NCBI RefSeq assembly: GCF_001443605.1
Contig: NZ_CP013118.1
Coordinates: forward strand, 3,591,501 to 3,655,500
From: Salinivirga cyanobacteriivorans
GTDB lineage: Bacteria > Bacteroidota > Bacteroidia > Bacteroidales > Salinivirgaceae
Reading direction: 5' to 3'
DNA: 64,000 bases
Below, piece by piece: positions 7,003-15,582 of this stretch (the stretch's first letter is position 1; each line of letters begins with the position of its first letter). Below the pieces are notes generated by a model. The model saw nothing but the letters and a program-made list of their open reading frames with translations, was not told the origin of the DNA and made no database searches. The position numbers and the translations under genes were made by a program.

Positions 7003-7004
7003 GA
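6747..7004 (+). CDS. GIY-YIG endonuclease of the UPF0213/YhbQ-like small family
   Basis: An 85-residue single-domain GIY-YIG nuclease. WYYVYVLKSQKDGKFYTGYT contains the motif pair (YVY ... YTGYT), followed by the conserved LRFEQH and the catalytic-type Glu in REKYLKT. The C-terminus YLTG is encoded by the right palindromic end of the element. The stop codon TGA uses T7002 from the element and G7003-A7004 from the host TR, so the gene depends on the target for its stop. The likely role is cutting or nicking DNA to move the palindromic element, by analogy with GIY-YIG homing endonucleases; this is inference. The gene lies inside the DGR template and is not a known DGR component. Confidence 0.85.
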   Translation: MWYYVYVLKSQKDGKFYTGYTKDLKLRFEQHTNGEVSSTKDRRPLVLIYFEGCLNQQDATHREKYLKTHHGKMFLGNRLKSYLTG

Positions 7005-7091
7005 ACTACAATAACAGCAATGTAAACCGGAACAACAACAATAAGGAAAATGGGTTTTCGGTGCGTTGCTTGAGGGATTTAAAGGAAAACA

Positions 7092-7120
7092 AAGCCACGG
7101 AGATTTTTTCTCCGTGGCTT
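7092..7120 (+). terminator. Strong hairpin after TR
   Basis: AAGCCACGGAGA pairs perfectly with TCTCCGTGGCTT (12 bp stem, T5 loop), starting 12 nt after the TR end. A short T-run follows. It could terminate a TR transcript or be a structured part of the TR/spacer RNA that the reverse transcriptase recognises. Known DGRs often have a hairpin near the VR rather than the TR. Confidence 0.65.
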
Positions 7121-7188
7121 TTACAAAAAATCAAATGCAACAACTCAATTTATTTTCATAAACCGATAGCGAAAAAATTACGTTTGAT

Positions 7189-8358
7189 ATGTTCCGGGCA
7201 TATTTCGATGCACGTAAAAATAAAAGGAATACGATTAACCAACTTGTTTTCGAGAAATGCCTTGAATCCAATATTTTTGAACTTGTCAATGAAGTATTAA
7301 AATATCAATACATACCAAAATCGTCCATTTGCTTTATCGTGAACAACCCTGTAAAACGAGAAATTTTTGCGGCAGATTTTCGCGACAGGGTTATCCATCA
7401 TTTTATTTACAATTATATATCCCCTGTTTTCGAAAAAACCTTTATAAATGACAGCTATAGCTGTCGTTTGGGCAAAGGAACACATTATGGCATAAAACGC
7501 ATTGACCATTTTATCCGTTCCTGCTCTCAAAATTATACGAAAGATTGCTATATCCTAAAACTCGACATTAGAGGCTATTTTATGGCTATGAACAAAAAAC
7601 TGCTGTTTCAAAAAGCCAAGCAGGAACTCATTAAGCAAAAAAATAAACTCAGTTTTGATTTGCCACTTGTGCTTTACCTCATTGAAAAAACCATTTTTAA
7701 CGATCCCACAAAAAATTGCATCGTAAAAGGACAAAAATCCAACTGGCAGCATTTACCCACAGACAAAAGCCTATTCCATGCAAAAAGGAATTGTGGCCTG
7801 CCCATTGGTAACCTAACATCTCAATTGTTTGGCAATGTGTACCTCAATGAATTTGACCACTGGGTTAAAAAAGAACTGGGCATAAAATATTACGGCCGCT
7901 ATGTTGATGATTTTGTGTTGATACACGAAAACAAAGGCTATTTGAAATTTTTAATACCAATACTTTCAAACTTTTTGCATTCAACTTTAAAACTCGATTT
8001 ACATCCGCGCAAAATATACCTGCAACATTACACCAAAGGCGTAAAATACCTTGGTGCCATGATCAAACCGCACCGAATATACTTAGGCAACCGCACCAAA
8101 GGCAATTTTTACAATACGCTACAGCAGTATAACCAAATAATTGCCCGGCGCACACCGGATAAAGATGACATACAGGCATTTCAAAGCAGCATGAATTCTT
8201 ATCTTGGGATTGCCAAGCATTACAAAACCCGTAAAATACGCAAAAAACTTATTTTTCAACACATGGACAACCGCTGTTGGCAATACGTTTATTTGTTGAA
8301 TTACGACAAATTTGTTATAAAACCCAAAAGCAGGAACGCAGTTAATTACGTTGGGTAA
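7189..8358 (+). CDS. DGR-type reverse transcriptase
   Basis: A 389-residue reverse transcriptase. It copies the TR RNA into adenine-mutagenised cDNA that replaces the VR. Motifs in order: RDRVIHHFIY (about 65-74), LKLDIRGYF with the first catalytic Asp (about 126), GLPIGNLTSQLFGNVYLNEF (203-222) carrying the DGR-type IGxxxSQ motif, and RYVDDFVL (237-244) with the catalytic YVDD. A thumb-like region with GVKYLGAMIKPHRIYLGNRT follows. There is no maturase or endonuclease domain, unlike group II intron proteins. The frame is open from 7162 but 7189 is the only ATG near the expected N-terminus. The gene looks intact while avd and TR are interrupted. Confidence 0.96.
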   Translation: MFRAYFDARKNKRNTINQLVFEKCLESNIFELVNEVLKYQYIPKSSICFIVNNPVKREIFAADFRDRVIHHFIYNYISPVFEKTFINDSYSCRLGKGTHYGIKRIDHFIRSCSQNYTKDCYILKLDIRGYFMAMNKKLLFQKAKQELIKQKNKLSFDLPLVLYLIEKTIFNDPTKNCIVKGQKSNWQHLPTDKSLFHAKRNCGLPIGNLTSQLFGNVYLNEFDHWVKKELGIKYYGRYVDDFVLIHENKGYLKFLIPILSNFLHSTLKLDLHPRKIYLQHYTKGVKYLGAMIKPHRIYLGNRTKGNFYNTLQQYNQIIARRTPDKDDIQAFQSSMNSYLGIAKHYKTRKIRKKLIFQHMDNRCWQYVYLLNYDKFVIKPKSRNAVNYVG

Positions 8359-8668
8359 TAAGTAAGTCTTCTAACGGCACGTAGTGCCAGGTTTGAAGAT
8401 CGGTTGGACGAATCAGCGGTTTATCTATGTGGATTTAAAGAACTGAAGGAGTTTTTTCAGGTTTGTTTTACACGGCTTTTTGCTCAATAATTTGGTATCC
8501 CCACTACCGCGCGTTTTTATCGCAAGGCATATCTAATTATTCGGAGAATTAACACTCATAACCTTTTTCTCCCTAAGAAAGGTTTTATCTAACCATTGAA
8601 AAAAAATTATAAACAGATAAAATTTTCACTTAATATTGTAATTTGTCATTTTAAAACAAATAATAGAA
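8359..8668. other. Intergenic, no gene seen
   Basis: About 310 bp after the reverse transcriptase. It contains a small perfect palindrome GGCACGTAGTGCC near 8380 and nothing else that I can assign. It marks the right edge of the DGR island. Confidence 0.5.
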
Positions 8669-9292
8669 ATGATTATGGGTTTCAGATACATGCATAAAAC
8701 TGTTGTAGCTTTAACGCTTGTATTTTCTTCACTTGCTTTGTTGGCACAGGAAGATGCCGCTGTGAACCATACAGATTCAAGAGGCCTGAAGCAAGGCCTT
8801 TGGAAGTATTATAAGTACGATACCCTGGTGTTTGAGAATCTTCGAACAGACAGGTTCGATACCGTTGTAAGGAAAAAGTTGTGGAAAACAGGAGATTATA
8901 TAAATGGTGAAAAACATGGTGTTTGGAAGATTTACACCTATAACCTGAGGAAAAAACGACCGGAAAATACGCTGGTTATCGGAGATCTTTTGTATGAAGT
9001 GGTGTTGAAAAATGGTGTAATGAACGGACCTTTAAAAGTTTATCAAAAAGATGGATTAAAATGCTTAACAATGGTTCATAATGATACGATAAACGGGCTT
9101 TTTGTACAGTTTCATCCCAATGGGGAAATGAAGTATAAAGGTCAGATTGATCAAAGTCAACAGTTCTTCGAAGGCACTGAGTTTTATGATACTGGCGCAA
9201 AGTATCGCGATCGAAAATTCAATACCGACATCATAATCAATCAATCCATCGACATTGATAGGGTTAGGCGTGAGTTGGAAGCATCTGAGTGA
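8669..9292 (+). CDS. Secreted MORN-like / YwqK-type repeat protein
   Basis: A 207-residue protein with a signal peptide (MHKTVVALTLVFSSLALLAQ) and repeated G-x-W-K-x-Y type motifs: GLKQGLWKYYKYDTLVFE, GEKHGVWKIYTYN, MNGPLKVYQKDG, INGLFVQFHPNGEMKYKGQ. This pattern is like the MORN-variant repeats of YwqK-type proteins common in Bacteroidota. The role is unknown; such proteins are usually periplasmic or surface-exposed. ATG codons at 8669, 8675 and 8690 are all possible; 8690 gives the most typical signal peptide. Confidence 0.75.
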   Translation: MIMGFRYMHKTVVALTLVFSSLALLAQEDAAVNHTDSRGLKQGLWKYYKYDTLVFENLRTDRFDTVVRKKLWKTGDYINGEKHGVWKIYTYNLRKKRPENTLVIGDLLYEVVLKNGVMNGPLKVYQKDGLKCLTMVHNDTINGLFVQFHPNGEMKYKGQIDQSQQFFEGTEFYDTGAKYRDRKFNTDIIINQSIDIDRVRRELEASE

Positions 9293-9509
9293 TCGCCGAA
9301 ACAAAGAGGCAGCTCCAAATAAGTTCCGGGATTTATGCCATAAACAAACTATCTGTTTAAAAAGTAATAATTCTCACACATTTCGATCTGTATTACTTAT
9401 TTTAGTGCGGCCAATAATGCATGCATCATAAATATTTTGTGCATTACCTACCAGAATCATTGTTTAGTTTTATATACTTTCTTAATTTTATTGACAAATA
9501 AAATAAGTT

Positions 9510-9893
9510 ATGGAAAAAAGTAATATTTTGGTGGCTGCCCTGGCCATAATCATAGCTGTATTATTGGTGTTCTTTTTCAAAGGAAGGGCAGATCTGAAAG
9601 ATTTAAGAGGGTCTGTGCGCAAAATTGAAAAAACAAACAAACAGCTTCAAACAGAAAACGCTAAGCTTAAAGCCTCTTTGTTGCGCTACATCCAGGTGGC
9701 CGATTCGTTGAATGCGGCTATTGAAAATTTCAACGATCTCAGTGATGACGTGAACAATGTAATTTCGGGTTCTATTGCATCTTTCAGTGCCATAAACAGC
9801 AAAATAGAAGATATTTTGGCCGAAAGTAATACGGCTATAAACAGCTCTGAAGGTGCTACGTCAGATGATTCGCTGCAACCCATAATACCCTAA
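9510..9893 (+). CDS. Single-TM coiled-coil protein
   Basis: A 127-residue protein with an N-terminal membrane helix (ILVAALAIIIAVLLVFFF, residues 6-23) and a long heptad-like region after it (LRGSVRKIEKTNKQLQTENA). The tail is low in complexity and acidic. Not recognised. It is followed 11 bp later by another membrane/coiled-coil gene, suggesting a two-gene operon. The two may form an envelope-spanning complex. Confidence 0.65.
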   Translation: MEKSNILVAALAIIIAVLLVFFFKGRADLKDLRGSVRKIEKTNKQLQTENAKLKASLLRYIQVADSLNAAIENFNDLSDDVNNVISGSIASFSAINSKIEDILAESNTAINSSEGATSDDSLQPIIP

Positions 9894-9904
9894 AGCAATT
9901 GATT

Positions 9905-10462
9905 ATGAGAAATTTATTTTTGTTGATCCTGTGTTTACTGGCACTGGCCGGCCGGGGGCAGGAAACCATTGATTTTAAATCCCGCTCAAAAGCCATTGTC
10001 GTCGCCAACGGCGATCTGGTATCAATAAAGGCCGATACGGCCTACGTATTGAGCTATTCGAGCGGGCAGGTGGTGAAACAAAGAAGACTGGAACTCCTGC
10101 GCATGCGGAGCATAAACGATTCGCTGGAATCGATTCTGATATCGAATACTGCGAAACTCAGGGCACTGAAATCTTTAATTGACAGTTTGCAAAAGCAAGC
10201 AGTTGCAGATAGCATATCCATAGCAAGTTCCTTTAATCATTATATTGATAAACTAACCCAAATAAACAACCGTTTAGAAGATGAAAATTCGAGTTTACAA
10301 GAAATCCAAACTAAGCAGGAGCAGTTGCTTATAGAACAGGAAAACGAAATAAACGAACTACAGAAAAAAGCAAAAGGCGTATGGTGGAATGGCGTAAAAG
10401 ATAAGGTAGCAGCCTTTGGTGGAGGAGTGCTTGTGGGCGCAATCATTATATTGCTGATATGA
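9905..10462 (+). CDS. Secreted coiled-coil protein with C-terminal membrane anchor
   Basis: A signal peptide (MRNLFLLILCLLALAGRGQ) is followed by a short beta-like domain with VVANGDLVSIKADTAYVLSY, then a coiled coil from about residue 55 to 155 (INNRLEDENSSLQEIQTKQE and more). It ends in a hydrophobic segment, AAFGGGVLVGAIIILLI. I use ATG 9905; the frame is open from a TTG at 9899. Length about 185 residues. Domain order resembles proteins that tether to a membrane at both ends. Family not recognised. Confidence 0.65.
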   Translation: MRNLFLLILCLLALAGRGQETIDFKSRSKAIVVANGDLVSIKADTAYVLSYSSGQVVKQRRLELLRMRSINDSLESILISNTAKLRALKSLIDSLQKQAVADSISIASSFNHYIDKLTQINNRLEDENSSLQEIQTKQEQLLIEQENEINELQKKAKGVWWNGVKDKVAAFGGGVLVGAIIILLI

Positions 10463-10715
10463 TAATTTTTACCATGTGCCCTATGCATCGTCAGCATCAT
10501 GCCTCACTGCCTTTATTTGTAGCATGTTGCATTTCTGGCCGGGAAATGAACACCAGTTTAAAACTATTGCACACTTTTTTTTCTGTGCCAATTCCAGAAT
10601 TACCAGCTTATTTGTTTGCCAATTCACACGTAATTATAATAATGTTTAATAAAAAAATTGGATTTTCTGTTAATGAATTGTAAATTTGGTTAGTGAAGTA
10701 TATTTTTTAGTCGGA

Positions 10716-11093
10716 ATGCGGGAGAATAATCCATATAACGAAATTGCTACTGCTGAAGCGTTGAAACACCATGAGGGTTTGTATGAAAAGGTTTTAAACA
10801 TTGCCCAATTCGAATCAGAACTCGACATGGGTGTCAATCCAAGAAACTTCGATCAGGCCGATGTTAGTAAACTTTCAGAGCGGGATGCTGAATACATCAG
10901 CAAGGTATGCCTGCTGGCTGAGCAACGTATGAGTAATTCAGCATGGATTACCAATACCCTGAAAGCAATTGAGCGGAAATTCCGATCACATTCACCAACA
11001 CAAAAAGGTATCCGGTTCAATGATGAGTTATTCAAAGGTGGCAGAGGTATTTTGGAGCATTACCTTGAAGAACTGGAAAAAGAAAATTATTGA
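10716..11093 (+). CDS. Hypothetical protein, paralog A of a tandem pair
   Basis: About 125 residues from ATG 10716 (frame open from TTG 10686). It shares with the next gene the pattern IAQFESELDxGVNPxNFDQA, EYISKVCLLxExR, AWIxxT, GIRFxDELFKxGRGILExYL. It is soluble, with no signal peptide or membrane helix, and mostly helical in appearance. The family is not recognised. Duplication with about 60% similarity suggests a maintained function. Confidence 0.6.
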   Translation: MRENNPYNEIATAEALKHHEGLYEKVLNIAQFESELDMGVNPRNFDQADVSKLSERDAEYISKVCLLAEQRMSNSAWITNTLKAIERKFRSHSPTQKGIRFNDELFKGGRGILEHYLEELEKENY

Positions 11094-11410
11094 CAAAACA
11101 TCAGGCGGTTTTACTAATTACCTGTTTTTAGACTATTTTGAGCAACTAAATTTTTCGAGTGTGTTTATAATGATGCACGCTTTTACCTGTGAATTTTAAT
11201 CTCCCTTAAATTGTGTACGGTCAGCTTCCATTTAAAAGACTTTGTTGATTTTATTTAATCACAGAAAAACTTTCGTATTCGTGTAATGCGTTGTAAATTT
11301 ATAGAATGAAGTTTTACATTAGGGTAAAGTTTTTCGTTGAAATGAAGGCACATGCTTAGTTGCCCGGTTTCCGGCGGCATTTGTATAGTTCCGGCAAAAA
11401 AGGAATACAC

Positions 11411-11785
11411 ATGAACGAGGCAAAAAAAAATAGAACAATAAAAACGGTTCAGGAGCTGAAAAACAATGGCCCTTTGTTCAAAAAAATCATTAAAATTGCG
11501 CAATTTGAGTCGGAGCTTGATTTGGGAGTTAATCCCAAGAATTTTGACCAGGCGAAAGTGGGCAATCTTACAGAAAATGATTTTGAATATATAAGTAAAG
11601 TCTGCCTTTTAGTAGAAAAACGATTGAGAGACCCGGCCTGGATCAGGAAAACAATGGATGACATAGAGAACTTATTTAAAATAAAATCGGGTTCCATCAG
11701 AGGTATACGCTTCGATGATGAACTGTTTAAAGCCGGCAGGGGTATTTTGGAAACTTACCTTAGGGATTTAAAAAATGATAAGTAA
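11411..11785 (+). CDS. Hypothetical protein, paralog B of a tandem pair
   Basis: About 124 residues from ATG 11411 (the frame is open from 11360, but the upstream part has no similarity to the paralog). It carries the same conserved blocks as the gene at 10716: IAQFESELDLGVNPKNFDQA, FEYISKVCLLVEKRL, GIRFDDELFKAGRGILETYL. The intergenic gap of about 320 bp suggests each has its own promoter. Function unknown. Confidence 0.6.
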   Translation: MNEAKKNRTIKTVQELKNNGPLFKKIIKIAQFESELDLGVNPKNFDQAKVGNLTENDFEYISKVCLLVEKRLRDPAWIRKTMDDIENLFKIKSGSIRGIRFDDELFKAGRGILETYLRDLKNDK

Positions 11786-12055
11786 AGTATCGAAGTACTT
11801 TTTGGAAATTTATCTGTACTAAATTCCTGCTTTAATTGTCAGTATAACCAGAGCGCGGGTTAAAATATGTTTTATTGCCATTTCTTTAATGTAATCCGGG
11901 TATGACAGGACATAATCGATATAATCAATGAACCATCGTGGAGCGCCGCTCTTAAAAAATCACAGCTAAACAAAAGCAAAGGTTTCTAACCGTCAAAGAA
12001 ATGATTATTTTTACCGCTTGATTAACCTTAAAGACACATAAACAACGAACAATCA

Positions 12056-14830
12056 ATGAAACATATTTCTATAATTTTTTCGGTTCTTTTTATTAGCGTT
12101 AGCGTTATTGGCCAGACCATAGATCAACAGGCAGACAGTATTTTAAACTTAATGACCATTGAAGAGAAAATCGGGCAAATGACTCAGGTGGAGCGCAATG
12201 CACTGATCATCGATCAGGACATTGCTACCTACAGCATTGGTTCGCTGCTGAGTGGGGGTGGTTCGTCGCCGGAACCCAACACCCAGGAGAGTTGGGCCAA
12301 TATGTACGACAATTATCAGGGCATAGCACTGCAAAGCAACCTGGGCATTCCCATGATTTATGGTATAGATGCCGTACATGGGCACAATAATGTTCAGGGA
12401 GCCGTTATTTTTCCACACAACATCGGTATGGGTTGTACCTGGAATACAGAACTGATAAAAACAGCAAATGAAATTGTGGCCAGTGAGGTGGCAGCAACAG
12501 GTATTGACTGGACTTTTGCACCCTGTATAGCCGTGGCACGTAACGAGCGTTGGGGCCGAACCTATGAGGGTTTTGGCGAAACACCCGAAATACAAAAACT
12601 CATGGCTGAAGCATCGGTACTTGGATTGCAAGGCACTGATCTGAGCCTGAACGAGACTATATTGGCCTGCGCCAAGCACTATGTAGGCGATGGCGGTACC
12701 GCCGACGGTATTGACCAGGGCAACACCCAAATGTCTGAAGACTCATTGCGGCAAATTCACATGCAGGGCTACATCGATGCCATTGATGCTGGTGTAGGCA
12801 CTGTAATGGCTTCATTCAACAGCTGGAATGGCGAAAAACTTCACGGCCACGATTACCTTTTGACCGATGTGTTAAAAAACGAACTGGGTTTCGAAGGCTT
12901 TGTCATTTCTGACTGGGCCGGGGTGGACCAGATCGATGAGGATTATCGGACTGCCATAAAAAGGGCCATCAATGCAGGTATCGATATGGTGATGGTTCCA
13001 GACCGTTACGAGGTATTCATAAGCCATTTGACCAGTCTGGTTAACGATGGAGAGGTAAGTGAAACCCGTATAGACGATGCTGTGCTGCGTATACTTAAGC
13101 AAAAATTATTACTCGACCTGTTTGAAAATCCTTATTCAGATAATGCAACAGCCGGCGATTTCGGGTCACAGGCGCACAGAGATGTGGCCCGCCAGGTGGT
13201 GCGCGAATCCATGGTATTGTTGAATGCCAAAAATGATGTTTTACCATTGCAAAAAAATGGTCAAAATATTTTAGTAGCCGGTGAGTTGGCTGCTGATCTT
13301 GGCGCACAATGCGGCGGATGGACCATCTCATGGCAGGGAAATAACGGCGATATTACTACAGGTACCAATATTTTGACCGGTATAAATAACCTCGCAGAAA
13401 CCAGCACCATAACCTATGCCCCCGATGGGAACTACAGTACAGCTCCTGATGTGGCTGTGGTAGTGGTGGGCGAAAAAACACCCTATGCCGAAGGCCAGGG
13501 TGACCGCACATCGTTAAATCTCGGTGAAACCGATATTCAATTGATGAAAAAACTCAAAAAAGCTGGAATTCCTACTGTGGCTGTACTCATTTCAGGTCGG
13601 CCAATGATTTTTGGCGAATTGTTACCTTATACCGATGCGGTTTTGGCAGCCTGGTATCCCGGCACAGAAGGCGACGGTGTTGCCGAAGTGCTGTACGGCG
13701 ATTATCAACCCTCGGGTATGCTGACGCACTCCTGGCCCAAAGCCATGTGGCAGGTACCTGTCAATTTTGGCGATAACCTGTATGATCCCCTGTTTGCGTA
13801 TAAACATGGTCTGCAAGAATTTCCTGCCAGTGCCGGAGCAGCTGAACTATTGGCTTATGCAGCCACTACATACAATGGTGGTGATTCAATAATATTGACG
13901 CTTTCAGATGAAATTACAACCATGAATGCCACGCTTTCTGATTTTACTATTGAGATTGACGGTGTTACGATTCCCGACATGTTGGGCGGTGTAAGTATTG
14001 CCGGGTATGATGAGAGTGCACTCGTGTTCACGTTAAATACACTGATTGAACCCGGACAAAAAATAACCATATCTTATTCCGGTAACAATATTACTGCTTC
14101 GGATCTTGTACTTGGCAATTTCGATGGATTTTATGTGCATAATGCCGTAGGAGGTACTGGTATTTGGTATGCTGTCCCGGGCAGACTTGAAGCTGAACAT
14201 TTCTTTGAAATGGAAGGTATACAGACCGAAGCATGTTCAGACGTGGGTGGCGGTGAAAATGTAGGCTACATTGACCCGGGCGATTGGATGAAGTATAAAA
14301 TTCAGGTTGCTGAATCAGGTTTTTATACCATCACCGGCCGCTTGGCGGGATATTCAAATGGTACATTACTCATAAGATTTAACGACACTATAGAAACCGG
14401 AATTGATTACACTGCTACCGATGGCTGGCAAACCTGGCAGGACTTTTCAACCTGGGATTATCTGGAAGCTGGTACTTACACCATGGAGGTGATTGCACAA
14501 ACCAATGCTTTAAATATCAATTATTTCGATTTTGAATTGTACGAAACCGGAATTGATCAACCTGTTGCCCACATACAGAATATTACGGTTTATCCTAATC
14601 CTGTAAGCAACAATGTGACAGTAGATTTTTCAAATACACTCAGTCACCAGGCTTCCATCAAACTTATTGATGCAACAGGTAAGTACGTTGAAGAGCTTTA
14701 CCATGGAAGTTTAACCCGGGGCGATAACAGCTTTACATTTCGTGTAAATGAAGCTTTGCCGGAAGGCATTTATTTTATTGAAATAAAGGATGGTGTCAGA
14801 AGGTATTTTGAGAAAATAATAAAGCAATAA
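12056..14830 (+). CDS. Secreted GH3 beta-glucosidase / exo-glucanase with CBM6-like and T9SS domains
   Basis: A 924-residue enzyme. The signal peptide (ending VSVIGQ) is followed by the GH3 barrel: YGIDAVHGHNNVQGAVIFPH, FAPCIAVARNERWGRTYEGF, CAKHYVGDGGT and the nucleophile motif GFVISDWAG with Asp about 286. The alpha/beta sandwich domain follows (VVVVGEKTPYAEGQGDR, about 470). After that come a SwmB-like beta domain (about 600-700), a CBM6-like domain (AEHFFEMEGIQT ... GENVGYIDPGDWMKYKI) and a T9SS sorting domain starting VYPNPVSNNVTVDF. The KHYVGDGGT and SDWAG motifs resemble ExoI-type enzymes that act on beta-1,3/1,4-glucans or cello-oligosaccharides. It stands alone, without a SusC/SusD pair nearby. 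It is likely exported through T9SS and anchored or released at the surface. Confidence 0.92.
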   Translation: MKHISIIFSVLFISVSVIGQTIDQQADSILNLMTIEEKIGQMTQVERNALIIDQDIATYSIGSLLSGGGSSPEPNTQESWANMYDNYQGIALQSNLGIPMIYGIDAVHGHNNVQGAVIFPHNIGMGCTWNTELIKTANEIVASEVAATGIDWTFAPCIAVARNERWGRTYEGFGETPEIQKLMAEASVLGLQGTDLSLNETILACAKHYVGDGGTADGIDQGNTQMSEDSLRQIHMQGYIDAIDAGVGTVMASFNSWNGEKLHGHDYLLTDVLKNELGFEGFVISDWAGVDQIDEDYRTAIKRAINAGIDMVMVPDRYEVFISHLTSLVNDGEVSETRIDDAVLRILKQKLLLDLFENPYSDNATAGDFGSQAHRDVARQVVRESMVLLNAKNDVLPLQKNGQNILVAGELAADLGAQCGGWTISWQGNNGDITTGTNILTGINNLAETSTITYAPDGNYSTAPDVAVVVVGEKTPYAEGQGDRTSLNLGETDIQLMKKLKKAGIPTVAVLISGRPMIFGELLPYTDAVLAAWYPGTEGDGVAEVLYGDYQPSGMLTHSWPKAMWQVPVNFGDNLYDPLFAYKHGLQEFPASAGAAELLAYAATTYNGGDSIILTLSDEITTMNATLSDFTIEIDGVTIPDMLGGVSIAGYDESALVFTLNTLIEPGQKITISYSGNNITASDLVLGNFDGFYVHNAVGGTGIWYAVPGRLEAEHFFEMEGIQTEACSDVGGGENVGYIDPGDWMKYKIQVAESGFYTITGRLAGYSNGTLLIRFNDTIETGIDYTATDGWQTWQDFSTWDYLEAGTYTMEVIAQTNALNINYFDFELYETGIDQPVAHIQNITVYPNPVSNNVTVDFSNTLSHQASIKLIDATGKYVEELYHGSLTRGDNSFTFRVNEALPEGIYFIEIKDGVRRYFEKIIKQ

Positions 14831-15030
14831 TCAGTTTTTGTTTATTGAACAACCTGAGTTCCTGGATTAAAAATAGAACACAGATTAAGCTGTTAATTCA
14901 AAAATATTTGAGTTGGAGAAATTGATTCCTGTTTTGTGCATTGGGGCAGCCTTAGTAAAAGAAGCCTTATATTATAATTTTTACTGCAATTTGTGAGGTA
15001 ATAATAATTAGAAGATGCTTCTGTATGATT

Positions 15031-15485
15031 TAAAAAAGTTGTGGATATTATTGACTAAACTTTTTTTCTTGCGATGCACTGAGCTTGTCGAAGTGAAAAA
15101 AAGTTACAAAAAATAGAAGATCAAATTATGCTTCCACCCGCTCTATTCAATTAATCAAATGACTTTTAAAAGCTGGACAAGCCTCTTTTATGTCATTTAT
15201 ATTAATTGAACCCCGATTAGAAAAACATTGTGCAACAGCTGAGGAATTTGCTAATATTTTCTATATCGGGATTTGTTCTCTTACAATCCATAATTATGAT
15301 TTTCAATCATTTTATGTATTAATTCGAGTAGAACATTCACTTACGCTAGCCCGGCAACGGCTTTAGCCCTCATGAGTTTACGAGTAATTTGGTCTGGCCA
15401 ACCCGCCTTGGGTCTTGTCGTTGATCAGCAGTAAAAAGTAGGGTTATGCCAAAATTGAGTGCCCCATTGCACAAAACACGAAAGA
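15031..15485 (+). repeat. Dispersed intergenic repeat, copy 1
   Basis: Within a 750-bp gene-free stretch (14831-15582). Shared blocks: TTTCTTGCGATGCACTGAGC with TTGTCGAAG; GATCAAATTA ... CCCGCTCTATTCAAT; AGCTGGACAAGCCTCTTTTA and TGTCATTTAT; ACGCTAGCCC ... GGCCAACCCGC; CATTGCACAAAACA. The same blocks recur in reverse orientation at 31889-32372 and in each tandem unit at 43.4-45.3 kb. No coding potential is seen. Confidence 0.75.
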
Positions 15486-15582
15486 TTTTCTGAGCTGAGT
15501 ACATCCTTCGTCCCCGGTTCATGAATAAAGGTGGGTTAAGCATTTAATTTAATAAATATGTGCGCGGGAGTAATTAATTGAA

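Larger units (their letters stand above)
6594..7079 (+). ncRNA. DGR template repeat (TR), split by a 289-bp insertion
   Basis: The TR consists of 6594-6713 (120 nt) and 7003-7079 (77 nt), together 197 nt, the exact length of the VR. It is rich in AAC and AAT codons in VR register (for example aat cgt aac aac aat). It carries no coding function of its own, although it is open in some frames. With the insertion removed, codons 39-42 read AAC ATG AAC TAC against TAC CTG TAT TAC in the VR. The split means a transcript of this locus would carry the GIY-YIG sequence inside the template unless it is removed. The 3' half sits about 110 bp upstream of the RT gene. Confidence 0.95.

Noticed and set aside
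7001-7300. Open frame across the 3' TR half and into the RT start
   Set aside because: It is the template repeat read in VR frame and then non-coding spacer; it overlaps the RT gene in another frame and has no protein-like downstream part.
7189-8358. Retron or group II intron reverse transcriptase
   Set aside because: The IGxxxSQ motif, the lack of maturase/endonuclease domains and the TR/VR pair identify a DGR.
10459-10683. 74-codon open frame after the coiled-coil genes
   Set aside because: It overlaps the preceding stop, has an atypical composition with no domain and no clear ribosome binding region.
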